Made by a program: the position numbers and the translations under genes. A stretch of DNA of 36,538 bases, taken from NCBI RefSeq assembly GCF_004363005.1, contig NZ_SNYH01000001.1:733869-770406 (forward strand), read 5' to 3'. Positions within the stretch are counted from its first letter, which is position 1. The number at the start of each line of letters is the position of its first letter. This document shows positions 1 through 7,733 of this stretch, in pieces. The stretch comes from Tenacibaculum caenipelagi (GTDB lineage: Bacteria; Bacteroidota; Bacteroidia; Flavobacteriales; Flavobacteriaceae). Under the pieces are notes generated by a model. The model was not told the origin of the DNA. It was given only the letters and a program-made list of their open reading frames with translations, and did not search any database.

Positions 1-1
1 T

Positions 2-77
2 GCAGGTATACATGAAATCACTCTTTACGGTACCTGTAGTGAAACTGTCTCTACAACCGTGGAAATTAAACAACTAG
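2..77 (+). repeat. Copy A (tail) of a 91-residue internal repeat
   Basis: Bases 2-77 match bases 275-350 at an offset of 273 nt (91 codons) with very few differences (ITLYGTCSETVSTTVEIKQL in both). The rest of copy A lies upstream of the window. Confidence 0.85.
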
Positions 78-2125
78 AGGAACTCGCTATTGCCAATGCT
101 GTACCTATTGATATTTGCTTTGGCGCAGGAGACAGTACAGGAAAAATTAATCTGGAATGGAACGGTAGTGTTAACTTCATAGGCATTCAATCTACCTATC
201 CTAATGGAGGAACAGGGTCTAGATCGATCAACCAAGGTCTTGATAATGGGTACACTACCATAGATAACTTTCCTGTAGGTATGCATGAAATCACTCTTTA
301 CGGTACCTGTAGTGAAACTGTCTCTACAACCGTGGAAATTAAACAACTGGAATCTACTCTTATTTGTCCAACAGATGCAACAAGAAGTACTGACCCAGGT
401 TCTTGTAATTACGAAATACAAGGTACTGAATTTGACCCTACCTTTGGAAATGACTGTGGAGTATCCTCAATTATAAATGACTTCAATAATGCTAGTTCTC
501 TTAATGGAGCTTCTGTTTCTGACGGAACCACTATCACTTGGACTATTACTTATAATGCTGGAAATACAGAAACCTGTAGCTTTACTATTACAGTAGAAGA
601 CAATGAACCACCTATAATTATTTGTCCAGGAAAAGCAACAAGAGATGTAAACCATGACTCTTGTAATTATCGTGTACAGGGTACTGAGTTTGACCCTGCG
701 TACTTAGATATGGATGACAACTGTACGGTAAACTTAATAGTTACCAATAACTATAACAACAGCGACACTTTGGCTGATGAATTATTACCAACAGGAAAAA
801 ATAAGATAACCTGGACGGTGACAGATGCTAGTGGAAACCAAACCAGTTGCACTACAACTATTACAATACTGGAAGATGTTGCTCCTACAGCAATTTGCAA
901 AAACGCTACTGTTTATTTAGATGCTAACGGTATGACTACTATTGATAAAAATGATATTGATAATGGTAGTTATGACAATTGTAGTGGTGATTTAACCTTT
1001 GCCTTTGATGTAAGTACCTTTGATTGTTCTAATGTTGGTGACAACATTGTAACCATGTTTGTTGCAGATGTAAGTGGAAACTCTACTACTTGCGAAACCA
1101 CAGTAACTGTTATTGATAATATGGCACCAACTCCAGATGTAACTCCTTTACCAGTTGCAACTGCTAAATTACACGTAACAGTTACTCCACCAACAGCTAC
1201 TGATAATTGTGCAGGTGCGGTTACAGCTACGACTACAGATCCTTTAACATACGATACTCCAGGAAACTATACTATTAACTGGACCTATACCGACAGTTAT
1301 GGAAATTCTTCAAGCCAAACACAAAATGTGACAGTAGAAGAAGAAAGTAGTGATGCTACTATAAAAAGTGTAACTATAGGCAATACTGATTATACGGATC
1401 CTCAAAACACAATATATTATCTAATCGATTGTGATAATACGGATGATTCTATTGAGATTTCTATTGTTACTGAAGCCTTTGCTACAATTACTCCTAGTCA
1501 TAACTTTTCTGTTACTATACCAAAAGCAGGAATTTATATACAAACAGTAACTGTTACTTCAGAAGACCAAAGTAATACTATAGAATACACCATTGTTATT
1601 GAAAAACGTTTTGATTTCTCTGAAATTGTTATTCAGAAATTTGATAATGTGCTTTTAGCGAATAATAATAGCGCTACCAATGGTGGTTATAAATTTGTAG
1701 CGTATGAATGGTATAGAAATGGACAGGTAGTTGGAACTAATCAATACTATTCTGTAGGTGACAATGTTACTGATCTTTTAAATCCTTCTGACAACTACTC
1801 TTTAAAAGTGACCACTGCAGATGGTGATGTGATTCAAACTTGTACTTTTAATGTAGAATTAAAATATACAAATCAAGCAAATCTATATCCTAATCCTGCT
1901 CAAAAAGGAAATGCTATAACAGTAAATGTAGATCTTGCACAAGAGGAATTAAAACAAATGCAAATAAGTGTTTATTCACTTTCAGGAAAATTGATTAAAC
2001 AGGTACAATCTTCTTCGAGAAGTACCATAATTCCACTTTCTGAAAAGCTTGCTTCTGCAACTTACATTGTAAGAATTCAAACTCCTAATTATAACAAAAC
2101 ACTTAAATTAATAGTTGCCAATTAA
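2..2125 (+). CDS. Large secreted HYR/Ig-repeat protein with T9SS sorting domain (5' end outside window)
   Basis: The frame is open from base 2, so this is the C-terminal part (about 707 residues) of a longer cell-surface or secreted protein. Visible modules are the end of one and all of a second 91-residue repeat, then several HYR/Ig-like repeats carrying the typical CP..AT....SC, TDASGNQTSC and EDNEPP-type signatures, then a cadherin-like beta-sandwich segment. The last ~85 residues are a type A T9SS sorting domain (NLYPNPAQKGNAITV, YSLSGKLI, TYIVRI, ending KTLKLIVAN). The sorting domain is known to direct export through the Bacteroidota type IX system and anchoring or release at the surface. 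A beta-barrel gene follows 2 nt downstream. Role as adhesin is inferred; no catalytic domain is visible in this part. A GTG at 59 is an internal codon, not the start. Confidence 0.88.
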   Translation, partial: AGIHEITLYGTCSETVSTTVEIKQLEELAIANAVPIDICFGAGDSTGKINLEWNGSVNFIGIQSTYPNGGTGSRSINQGLDNGYTTIDNFPVGMHEITLYGTCSETVSTTVEIKQLESTLICPTDATRSTDPGSCNYEIQGTEFDPTFGNDCGVSSIINDFNNASSLNGASVSDGTTITWTITYNAGNTETCSFTITVEDNEPPIIICPGKATRDVNHDSCNYRVQGTEFDPAYLDMDDNCTVNLIVTNNYNNSDTLADELLPTGKNKITWTVTDASGNQTSCTTTITILEDVAPTAICKNATVYLDANGMTTIDKNDIDNGSYDNCSGDLTFAFDVSTFDCSNVGDNIVTMFVADVSGNSTTCETTVTVIDNMAPTPDVTPLPVATAKLHVTVTPPTATDNCAGAVTATTTDPLTYDTPGNYTINWTYTDSYGNSSSQTQNVTVEEESSDATIKSVTIGNTDYTDPQNTIYYLIDCDNTDDSIEISIVTEAFATITPSHNFSVTIPKAGIYIQTVTVTSEDQSNTIEYTIVIEKRFDFSEIVIQKFDNVLLANNNSATNGGYKFVAYEWYRNGQVVGTNQYYSVGDNVTDLLNPSDNYSLKVTTADGDVIQTCTFNVELKYTNQANLYPNPAQKGNAITVNVDLAQEELKQMQISVYSLSGKLIKQVQSSSRSTIIPLSEKLASATYIVRIQTPNYNKTLKLIVAN
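275..350 (+). repeat. Copy B of the 91-residue internal repeat
   Basis: This is the end of the repeat unit occupying about 78-350. The near-identical nucleotide sequence between copies indicates recent tandem expansion of this surface-protein module. Confidence 0.85.
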
Positions 2126-2127
2126 AC

Positions 2128-3030
2128 ATGTACAAGTATTATCCAATAAAAATGAAAATGAATACATATATAAATCATATTAAATCTATACTTGGAATAA
2201 CCTTTTGTTTATTAGGATATCAGTATGCTAATACTCAAAATAAAAAACAAGAAATTGCTATGAGTGCTGCCAGCACCATTAGTTTAATCTCTCATAACTT
2301 AAATAATGGAGACGCCAAGAATAAAACGGGATATGCTTTTGACCTAAGACATTCTTACTATGTTAATGATAACTGGAGTATAGGACTTGGTGTGGAATTT
2401 CAAGCATATAAATCATCAATAGATTTTAAAAATCTTAGTGGTAGTTATACAACCACTGATTATGATAACGAATCTTTTGAATTTAGATATGCTGCCCAAA
2501 ATTATAACGAATCTCAAAAAATAGGTAAGGTAAACATTCCTTTAACTGTGCAGTATGAAACTACAACAGGTAAATATCGATTTTATGCATTAACAGGGTT
2601 AAAGGTAGGTTTTACTACTAGTGCTACCTATCAAACAAATATAGGTACACTTTCTACTAGTGGTTATTACCCTCAATATGATACTGAATTATTTGATCCT
2701 GAATTTATGGGCTTTGGCACCTTTAATAATATTAAAACTACCAAACAAGATTTAGACACTAGAATAGCATGGTCTACAACTCTAGAGTCTGGGGTGAAAC
2801 ATTATTTAAATGAAAAGCAAGCTATTTATGTAGGTTTGTTCTTTGACATCGGGCTAAATTCTATTGCTGATTCTAAACAAAAAGTTTCTAAAGACGAAGT
2901 TGTTATATACCCTTCTGGTACCTCTCCAGTAGTTTTACAATATAACGCTGTTTCTAATTCTGAGTATTCAGAAAAAATGAAACTTTCTTCTTTTGGACTA
3001 AAAATAAGATATGCCTTTCAAGGGCTCTAG
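2128..3030 (+). CDS. Outer-membrane beta-barrel protein
   Basis: Three hundred residues with an N-terminal signal peptide (hydrophobic SILGITFCLLGYQY, then a polar KKQE region). The body alternates aromatic and polar residues in predicted beta-hairpins (YYVNDNWSIGLGVEFQAY, KYRFYALTGLKVGFTTSATY, QAIYVGLFFDIGLN). It ends SFGLKIRYAF, a typical outer-membrane-barrel C-terminus with a terminal aromatic. The ATG at 2128 lies 2 nt after the upstream stop; ATGs at 2152 and 2158 are equally plausible and would give a more usual signal peptide. Tight linkage suggests co-transcription with the HYR protein and perhaps a partnership at the surface, but this is inference. The exact family is not recognised. 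Confidence 0.8.
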   Translation: MYKYYPIKMKMNTYINHIKSILGITFCLLGYQYANTQNKKQEIAMSAASTISLISHNLNNGDAKNKTGYAFDLRHSYYVNDNWSIGLGVEFQAYKSSIDFKNLSGSYTTTDYDNESFEFRYAAQNYNESQKIGKVNIPLTVQYETTTGKYRFYALTGLKVGFTTSATYQTNIGTLSTSGYYPQYDTELFDPEFMGFGTFNNIKTTKQDLDTRIAWSTTLESGVKHYLNEKQAIYVGLFFDIGLNSIADSKQKVSKDEVVIYPSGTSPVVLQYNAVSNSEYSEKMKLSSFGLKIRYAFQGL

Positions 3031-3053
3031 AATTTAGGTTTTATTATCTTATC

Positions 3054-3091
3054 AAAAAAAGGATTGAACTATAAAGCTCAATCCTTTTTTT
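3054..3091. terminator. Bidirectional intrinsic terminator
   Basis: Arms AAAAAAAGGATTGA and TCAATCCTTTTTTT around a 10-nt loop. The A-run on one side and T-run on the other let it serve both the plus-strand barrel gene and the minus-strand T6SS operon that ends at 3129. Confidence 0.85.
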
Positions 3092-3128
3092 GTAAACTTT
3101 ACAGTTTTCTTTAAATATTTATACAAAT

Positions 3129-3857
3129 CTATTCTTTTATCCTTTCTAAGACTTGACTTGGTATTTTACTTTCCTTACTTTTAGTTTTCATTTGTTCAAC
3201 ATAAACATTATAAGCTTGTTTAGCTTCCTCTTTTTTACCTAAGCCCCAATATGCATCTCCTAAATTAATATATGCAACTGTCCTGTTTGGAAACTCTTTT
3301 ATGATTACTTCTAGAATATAAACAGCTTCTTCATAAAGCCTCGATTGCTCAAGAAAATAAGCTTTGTCATTAAAAAAAACTAAATTATTTTCATCTACTT
3401 TGAGTTGTTTTATAAGGCTAATGTATTTAAAACTACAGTAAGGGATTCGCTCATAGTAGTTCATACTGTTTCCATAGTTTTGAATTAAAATAGTATCTCT
3501 GTAATAAGAGCTATTAAATTCATTTGAAAAGCTCATTTCTTTCTCTTTTAAAAATAATTCTCCTTTTTTTTCTACTTTCGAACCTTTAAAAAAAGTATAT
3601 AAGTATTTTTCTTCCTCCTTATCTATTTTTAACCAAAAGTCACAATCTTCACTAAACTCATCTGGAAAGTATATTCCTTCAACTAAAAAATTCTCCTTTT
3701 TATCATCATCCTGAACTTTACCTTGTAATGTTATCTCTAAGGTCGGCTCAGTGTTTTTATCTATTATCTTATTACTTGCCGTACTGTTCTTTTTACATTG
3801 AATAAAAAAAACAACTAGAATAAGTGATATTATTATTTTGTTTATAATTTTATTCAA
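3129..3857 (-). CDS. TPR-containing lipoprotein, last gene of the T6SS operon
   Basis: A 242-residue protein with a lipoprotein signal (hydrophobic segment then FIQCKKN, acylated Cys at about 21), so probably periplasmic or outer-membrane. The C-terminal third holds tetratricopeptide helices (EAVYILEVIIKEFPNRTVAY, INLGDAYWGLGKKEEAKQAY). The only plausible start is TTG at 3857, because a stop lies four codons upstream and no ATG precedes the signal peptide. It is the last gene before the terminator at 3054-3091, 18 nt after the frameshifted lipoprotein. Its position downstream of an effector suggests an immunity or accessory protein, but that is inferred from context only. Confidence 0.75.
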   Translation of the reverse strand: MNKIINKIIISLILVVFFIQCKKNSTASNKIIDKNTEPTLEITLQGKVQDDDKKENFLVEGIYFPDEFSEDCDFWLKIDKEEEKYLYTFFKGSKVEKKGELFLKEKEMSFSNEFNSSYYRDTILIQNYGNSMNYYERIPYCSFKYISLIKQLKVDENNLVFFNDKAYFLEQSRLYEEAVYILEVIIKEFPNRTVAYINLGDAYWGLGKKEEAKQAYNVYVEQMKTKSKESKIPSQVLERIKE

Positions 3858-3875
3858 TACAAATTTCTAGCTTTT

Positions 3876-4548
3876 TTATTGTTCAAAATTCATTTTAGAA
3901 AGCTCTTTTTTTATTATTTCAGCAGACTTAAACTTAGCATTAACAACTTCACCTTCCTGTATTCCCTCAAACTCAATACCAAAGTGACTATTGATTTCTT
4001 CTAGTGAAATAAGTTTATTCTGATTAGGCTTATAGTCATCATAAGCAAAAAATTTATACATTTTCCCTTCTGCCATTTCTCCCAACTTTTGTTTCCAAGA
4101 ACATAAAACAATAAGTTCTTTTTCTGAATCTTTATCAACATTATAAAAGAAAAAACTTTCAATTACCGCATTTGAACCTTCAGGCTCAAAAGTATCTATT
4201 ATAGCTTTTTTATATTTTTTTTCTTTATCAAAAATATAAACATAACCATTGACATTTTTACCTAAATTTTCTTCTAATTCTTTATTCTCAAAAACAAAAA
4301 ACTGTTTCAGTTCCCTTTATCCATTTATTAGATAAAATTATTCCATGATTTAAGGAAGCTTCTTTATAAATACTTTTAATTACTTCTAAACTACTTTTTA
4401 CTCCTATTGTATCCTGATTTATTTTATCTCCTGTAACCTTAGTGGTCTGGATAAAATCTTTATCCGTCCCAGATTCTCTTTTATTTTTTAAATTCTTTTC
4501 ACACTTTAAAGGCAATGTGAATAAAAATAATATCAATAAATATCTCAT
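3876..4548 (-). pseudogene. Lipoprotein gene split by a frameshift (immunity-like)
   Basis: Reading from the ATG at 4548 gives a lipoprotein signal (MRYLLILFLFTLPLKCEKN) and an open frame that runs to a stop at 4288. The +1-shifted frame is open from the stop at 4317-4319 all the way to 3876 and reads as ordinary protein (ELKQFFVFENKELEENLGKN, then YNVDKDSEKELIVLCSW, then ISLEEINSHFGIEFEGI). Joining ...SNKWIK to ELKQFF... around the AAAGGG run at 4313-4318 restores one protein of about 223 residues. One extra base there explains the break. It is either a real pseudogene or phase variant, or a sequencing error. TTG/ATG codons near 4085 are therefore not true starts. Function unknown; position suggests an immunity lipoprotein. 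Confidence 0.7.
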
Positions 4549-4554
4549 GTATTT

Positions 4555-4677
4555 CTATCCTCCAAAATCTCCACAATCATGAATCTCTAGTTTTTCTAAT
4601 TCTTTATTTGTTATATAAAATTTATTGATTTTAAAACCTTCTATTCCATAGAAATTTACATCAAACTCAAAAAACAT
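4555..4677 (-). pseudogene. Short ORF, probable C-terminal scrap of a lipoprotein/immunity gene
   Basis: A 40-codon frame (MFFEFDVNFYGIEGFK, then INKFYITNKELEKLEIHDC, ending GDFGG) sits between the two lipoprotein genes and stops 6 nt before the ATG at 4548. It is open only 3 codons further upstream (to 4686). It looks like the compact C-terminal end of a globular protein without signal peptide or body, so I read it as a gene remnant rather than a functional microprotein. Confidence 0.4.
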
Positions 4678-4713
4678 AAATAGAACTTATTCTACTTTAA
4701 TTATAAAATAATC

Positions 4714-5370
4714 TTATTTTTTTGTTTTCTTAAAATAACCTTGGGTATCTATTTTATACTTATTTGTATACATTACTCTTTCAACCTCTTTTTCTTCTTC
4801 TAAATCGTAACAAGATTGCTCATCAATAGTTGTAATTGTATAATCTTCATCAATTTCAAAGCTTCTATCCCATCCACATTCATAATTCTTTCCTCCCACA
4901 ACAATAAGTTTATCTACAGTTTTGTTATTACCGTCTATAGTTTGTAATTCAAAATATGGTAAATAATAATCTTGCTCTTTATTTGAATAAATAAATAAAA
5001 GCACTTTATATTTATCATTATTAGGAAATCTCTTATAAAAATATCCTTTCCCTTGATAAGGATATCCGTCTTCCTCTTTTGCGTACAAATCCTCTTTTAA
5101 TTTAAACTTAGTTTTATCAGAGAATAAAAAATTCAACTCAGATTTCTCATTTATTTCGTTTTTCTGCTTTAGGCTATCAGTAAGAGCAAATAAAAAATCA
5201 TTATTATAATCATACGAATACTTATAAGGCAATTTTTTAATAGAAACAGTATCCCATTTAAATGTTTGTATATTTTCTACTGGGGGAACTTGAACAAGCT
5301 TTTTTTCGTTATCCTTAGATACTTTACAGGAAATAAATAAATAAATGAATAAATAAATAAATAGTCTCAT
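4714..5370 (-). CDS. Lipoprotein, candidate immunity protein for the adjacent peptidase effector
   Basis: From the ATG at 5370 the product (218 residues) begins with a very hydrophobic repetitive signal peptide (MRLFIYLFIYLFISCKVSKDN) ending in a lipobox, so a periplasm-facing lipoprotein is expected. A longer reading from 5406 would bury the signal peptide and is rejected. The start lies 1 nt after the stop of the peptidase effector, implying coupled expression. The body is rich in aromatic and charged residues (KGYFYKRFPNNDKYKVLLFIY, FELQTIDGNNKTVDKLIVVG) with no recognised family. A lipoprotein in the periplasm is what one expects for immunity against a peptidoglycan-cutting toxin; this assignment is inferred. 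Confidence 0.75.
   Translation of the reverse strand: MRLFIYLFIYLFISCKVSKDNEKKLVQVPPVENIQTFKWDTVSIKKLPYKYSYDYNNDFLFALTDSLKQKNEINEKSELNFLFSDKTKFKLKEDLYAKEEDGYPYQGKGYFYKRFPNNDKYKVLLFIYSNKEQDYYLPYFELQTIDGNNKTVDKLIVVGGKNYECGWDRSFEIDEDYTITTIDEQSCYDLEEEKEVERVMYTNKYKIDTQGYFKKTKK
5331..5362 (-). repeat. Tetranucleotide (ATTT)n tract inside the signal-peptide codons
   Basis: Eight 4-bp units (AAAT on the plus strand, one unit changed to GAAT) encode the LFIYLFIYLFI part of the lipoprotein signal peptide. Gain or loss of one unit would frameshift the gene right after its start. Confidence 0.8.
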
Positions 5371-5371
5371 A

Positions 5372-6901
5372 TTAAACCTCTTTAATTTTAGAAAAATCAA
5401 ATCCAAAAATATGGAGATGATGATAATGACGTACTTTTTCAGTTTTATAATGTTGGGTATGTGGTAATAATGTAGTTTTAGTAATCTTTACTTTTTCTTT
5501 TTTCTTTGTTTTAGGATTTAAAACTTCTTTTTCTTCTATAAACCTCTCAAAATTTTCTGATAACATTTTTTTCTCTCTTCCCCACCCAAATTTATATAAT
5601 GCATTATTAAACTTTACTTGCCTTTCATAATCAAAATGTGAATGTTGTAAATACGTTTGACCACCATCTTTATTGGTACTTAAATATCTGAGATCTCCTG
5701 CTTCTCCATTTATGTGGCTAGTACTATTTCCAGGGCTTCCATTAATATCACTAAAACCTGTTGATCCTAAATCTACTATCCCTTCCTCTATCATGGCTCC
5801 TATTAAACCAGCAAAACAATCGGGATTTATATAATATCTTTTTTTTGATGTTGACCATTTAACTATACCATAATTCACTTCTTTTGAAGAATACTTATCT
5901 AGCTGTCTGGCATCCAACAATAATGTTTTTTCTATTGGATTCTTTTTAATATTTTTCTTTTGCCATTTATCTACTTCAATCAGTTTTGTCTCTCCCAATC
6001 TATGTTTATTTCCTTTGGCATCATAATAGTTATATAAAACTTCTTTAGGTTTTTTAATTTTATTCTTTTCAATTTTACCATTACTGTAAATATTATATTC
6101 AAGTGTTGAATTATCCTTCAACTCAAACCAATTTCCTTCTCCATAATACCAAAGATTAGGACGATTATCAAAAACCTCTTCATACTTCACTGAAAACCAA
6201 TCGTTTTTTTCAGGTTCAGCATCCATTGAAATATAAAGTAACGCCTTTTTATCAACCGCTTTATTTAAAGCTTCCCTATATTCTTTATTTCTATCTTCTT
6301 TAGTAGATTGTAATTTTACTTTAGCTATTGCTTGATCTATATAGTCTTTTGCATTTGCACAATTTTCTTTTTTAGCAAACTCACCTACTGTAGCTGTAAA
6401 CAGTAAACTTGCTTGTTTATTACTTTTTTGAGTTACATAAATTCCTTTTTTTACTTCAGCTAAAACCTTTTTATCCCCTCCTTGTTTTAAGTTCATTTTT
6501 ATTTCTCTACCAGACATGTTCTCTGTTTCTACAACTATATATACCTCATCACCTAAACTCGCACTAGTAAGCTTGGTAAATTTTATTTTTGGTAGAGTTA
6601 AAGGAATATCAATACAATCTCCTTTCGTATATGAATCTTTTTCAAGTACTTCTACGATATCATTAACGGTAGTTTGCTGTTTTGATTTTTGTAAAGAGCT
6701 CTTTATTTTTTCATAAATAATTGTTGCTATCTTCTCTTTACGAGCTTTAGTACTTGTACTATTGGTTCCTTTAAAAGTGTAACTATGTGTTTCTCCTGTT
6801 TTTTCTGAACCTTTAATTTCTTTTTTTGCTAAATAGGCTTTTTTTACTCGTTGGATTTTAATGCCTAAAGTATTGCTTGGTTTTACGATTAGTGTTGCCA
6901 T
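5372..6901 (-). CDS. Predicted T6SS peptidoglycan metallopeptidase effector (M15/MepA-like zinc site)
   Basis: A 509-residue protein without signal peptide. The C-terminal domain (about 320-509) has the zinc-ligand pattern of the M15/M74-type D-Ala-X or murein endopeptidases: S395-H396..G399-E-A-G-D403, and near the end RHYHHLHIFG with H495/H497. Between them lie NNALYKFGWG-type core strands. This predicts cleavage of peptidoglycan peptides in the target's periplasm. Residues 103-175 carry a beta domain (LGDEVYIVVETENMSGREI) that recurs in the extended Hcp gene 6 nt upstream, so the two probably travel together. N-terminal 1-100 is unrecognised. The lipoprotein starting at 5370 is the likely immunity partner. 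The catalytic fold is inferred from motif geometry, not from a database hit. Confidence 0.75.
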   Translation of the reverse strand: MATLIVKPSNTLGIKIQRVKKAYLAKKEIKGSEKTGETHSYTFKGTNSTSTKARKEKIATIIYEKIKSSLQKSKQQTTVNDIVEVLEKDSYTKGDCIDIPLTLPKIKFTKLTSASLGDEVYIVVETENMSGREIKMNLKQGGDKKVLAEVKKGIYVTQKSNKQASLLFTATVGEFAKKENCANAKDYIDQAIAKVKLQSTKEDRNKEYREALNKAVDKKALLYISMDAEPEKNDWFSVKYEEVFDNRPNLWYYGEGNWFELKDNSTLEYNIYSNGKIEKNKIKKPKEVLYNYYDAKGNKHRLGETKLIEVDKWQKKNIKKNPIEKTLLLDARQLDKYSSKEVNYGIVKWSTSKKRYYINPDCFAGLIGAMIEEGIVDLGSTGFSDINGSPGNSTSHINGEAGDLRYLSTNKDGGQTYLQHSHFDYERQVKFNNALYKFGWGREKKMLSENFERFIEEKEVLNPKTKKKEKVKITKTTLLPHTQHYKTEKVRHYHHLHIFGFDFSKIKEV

Positions 6902-6907
6902 AGCTAA

Positions 6908-7693
6908 TTAATTTTGTATTGTTTCTCTTTCTCCTTCTTGCTGAACTACTACACGTAACTTAAGTTTATGTTCGCTACTAGTTACCTTAAAATCTTTTAT
7001 AATATCGTTTTCGATAACCTTATCATTGTATATAAAATCTTTGGTATGGTTACTTAAATCGATATCAATTGTTTTTCCGATAGCATTTTCTGTTTTCAAC
7101 ACTAAGTACACTTCTTCTCCTGTATGTGGTTCGGCTTGTTTATTGCCTTGTAAATCGGTATAGTAACAAGTAAATCGAGGTGTTGTATCTTCTTTAGCTT
7201 TATAAGGTGCAGCTTCTTTTATTGGCACATAGCTTTCTTGCCAATGCTTGATATAACGAGTAGTACTTTTTTGGTTCCAGCTTGAGTTTCTGAAAAATCG
7301 ATAATCTTGCATTGCAGGCGATATGGTTAGGGTTACATACATGCCTTTTTGGTTACAAAACTTTTCTTGATAATTTATAAGAGTAGCATCTTTAAAACTA
7401 TACTCAAAAATTTCTAGTCCATCAAAATCATCTTCATAAAAAACTACTTTACCATCTCTTAATTCATACAGGTTAAACGGATAGCGTATTTTCTTATTCT
7501 CTCTTCTGTCAGCAATCATCCATTCAATAAAACTGTCATCGTACATTTGCGATTCAAAAGTAACAGAAATAGTTCCTCCCATTAAAGCAGAGGTTGGTTT
7601 GCCTTTTACGTCAAAAATTCGATTGTAGTCTAAATTAGTAGCGAAAAGCTCTCTTTCTTCTCCGCATACAAATAATTTTGCTTTAACATTCAT
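6908..7693 (-). CDS. TssD/Hcp-like protein with C-terminal cargo extension
   Basis: Residues 1 to about 130 align with the 132-residue Hcp at 28048-28446 (R.FD.KGKPTS...GG.I.VT.ES..D.S.IEWM and the final TISP strand), so this is a divergent T6SS tube subunit. Residues ~130-261 are an extension that includes a beta domain with HTGEEVYLVLKTENAIGKTI at 190-209, close to LGDEVYIVVETENMSGREI in the effector that follows 6 nt downstream. Extended (specialised) Hcps are known to carry toxins in the tube. Here the extension ends without an obvious catalytic site, so it more likely serves as docking or adaptor domain for the neighbouring peptidase (inference). It follows tssR by 40 nt in the same direction. 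Confidence 0.82.
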   Translation of the reverse strand: MNVKAKLFVCGEERELFATNLDYNRIFDVKGKPTSALMGGTISVTFESQMYDDSFIEWMIADRRENKKIRYPFNLYELRDGKVVFYEDDFDGLEIFEYSFKDATLINYQEKFCNQKGMYVTLTISPAMQDYRFFRNSSWNQKSTTRYIKHWQESYVPIKEAAPYKAKEDTTPRFTCYYTDLQGNKQAEPHTGEEVYLVLKTENAIGKTIDIDLSNHTKDFIYNDKVIENDIIKDFKVTSSEHKLKLRVVVQQEGERETIQN

Positions 7694-7733
7694 CTTTTCA
7701 ATTTTGCATTTTTTGGGGTTTCACCTTCTTTTT

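Noticed and set aside
59..2125. GTG at 59 as gene start of the HYR protein
   Set aside because: The frame is open to base 2 and the upstream codons continue the 91-residue repeat, so the gene is cut by the window edge.
3876..4085. Independent 69-residue gene starting with TTG
   Set aside because: The frame stays open and protein-like to 4316, joining the upstream lipoprotein by one frameshift, so it is the tail of that gene.
5371..5406. Start of the lipoprotein at 5406
   Set aside because: It would overlap the effector gene and place 12 residues before the signal peptide; ATG 5370 gives a proper lipoprotein signal.
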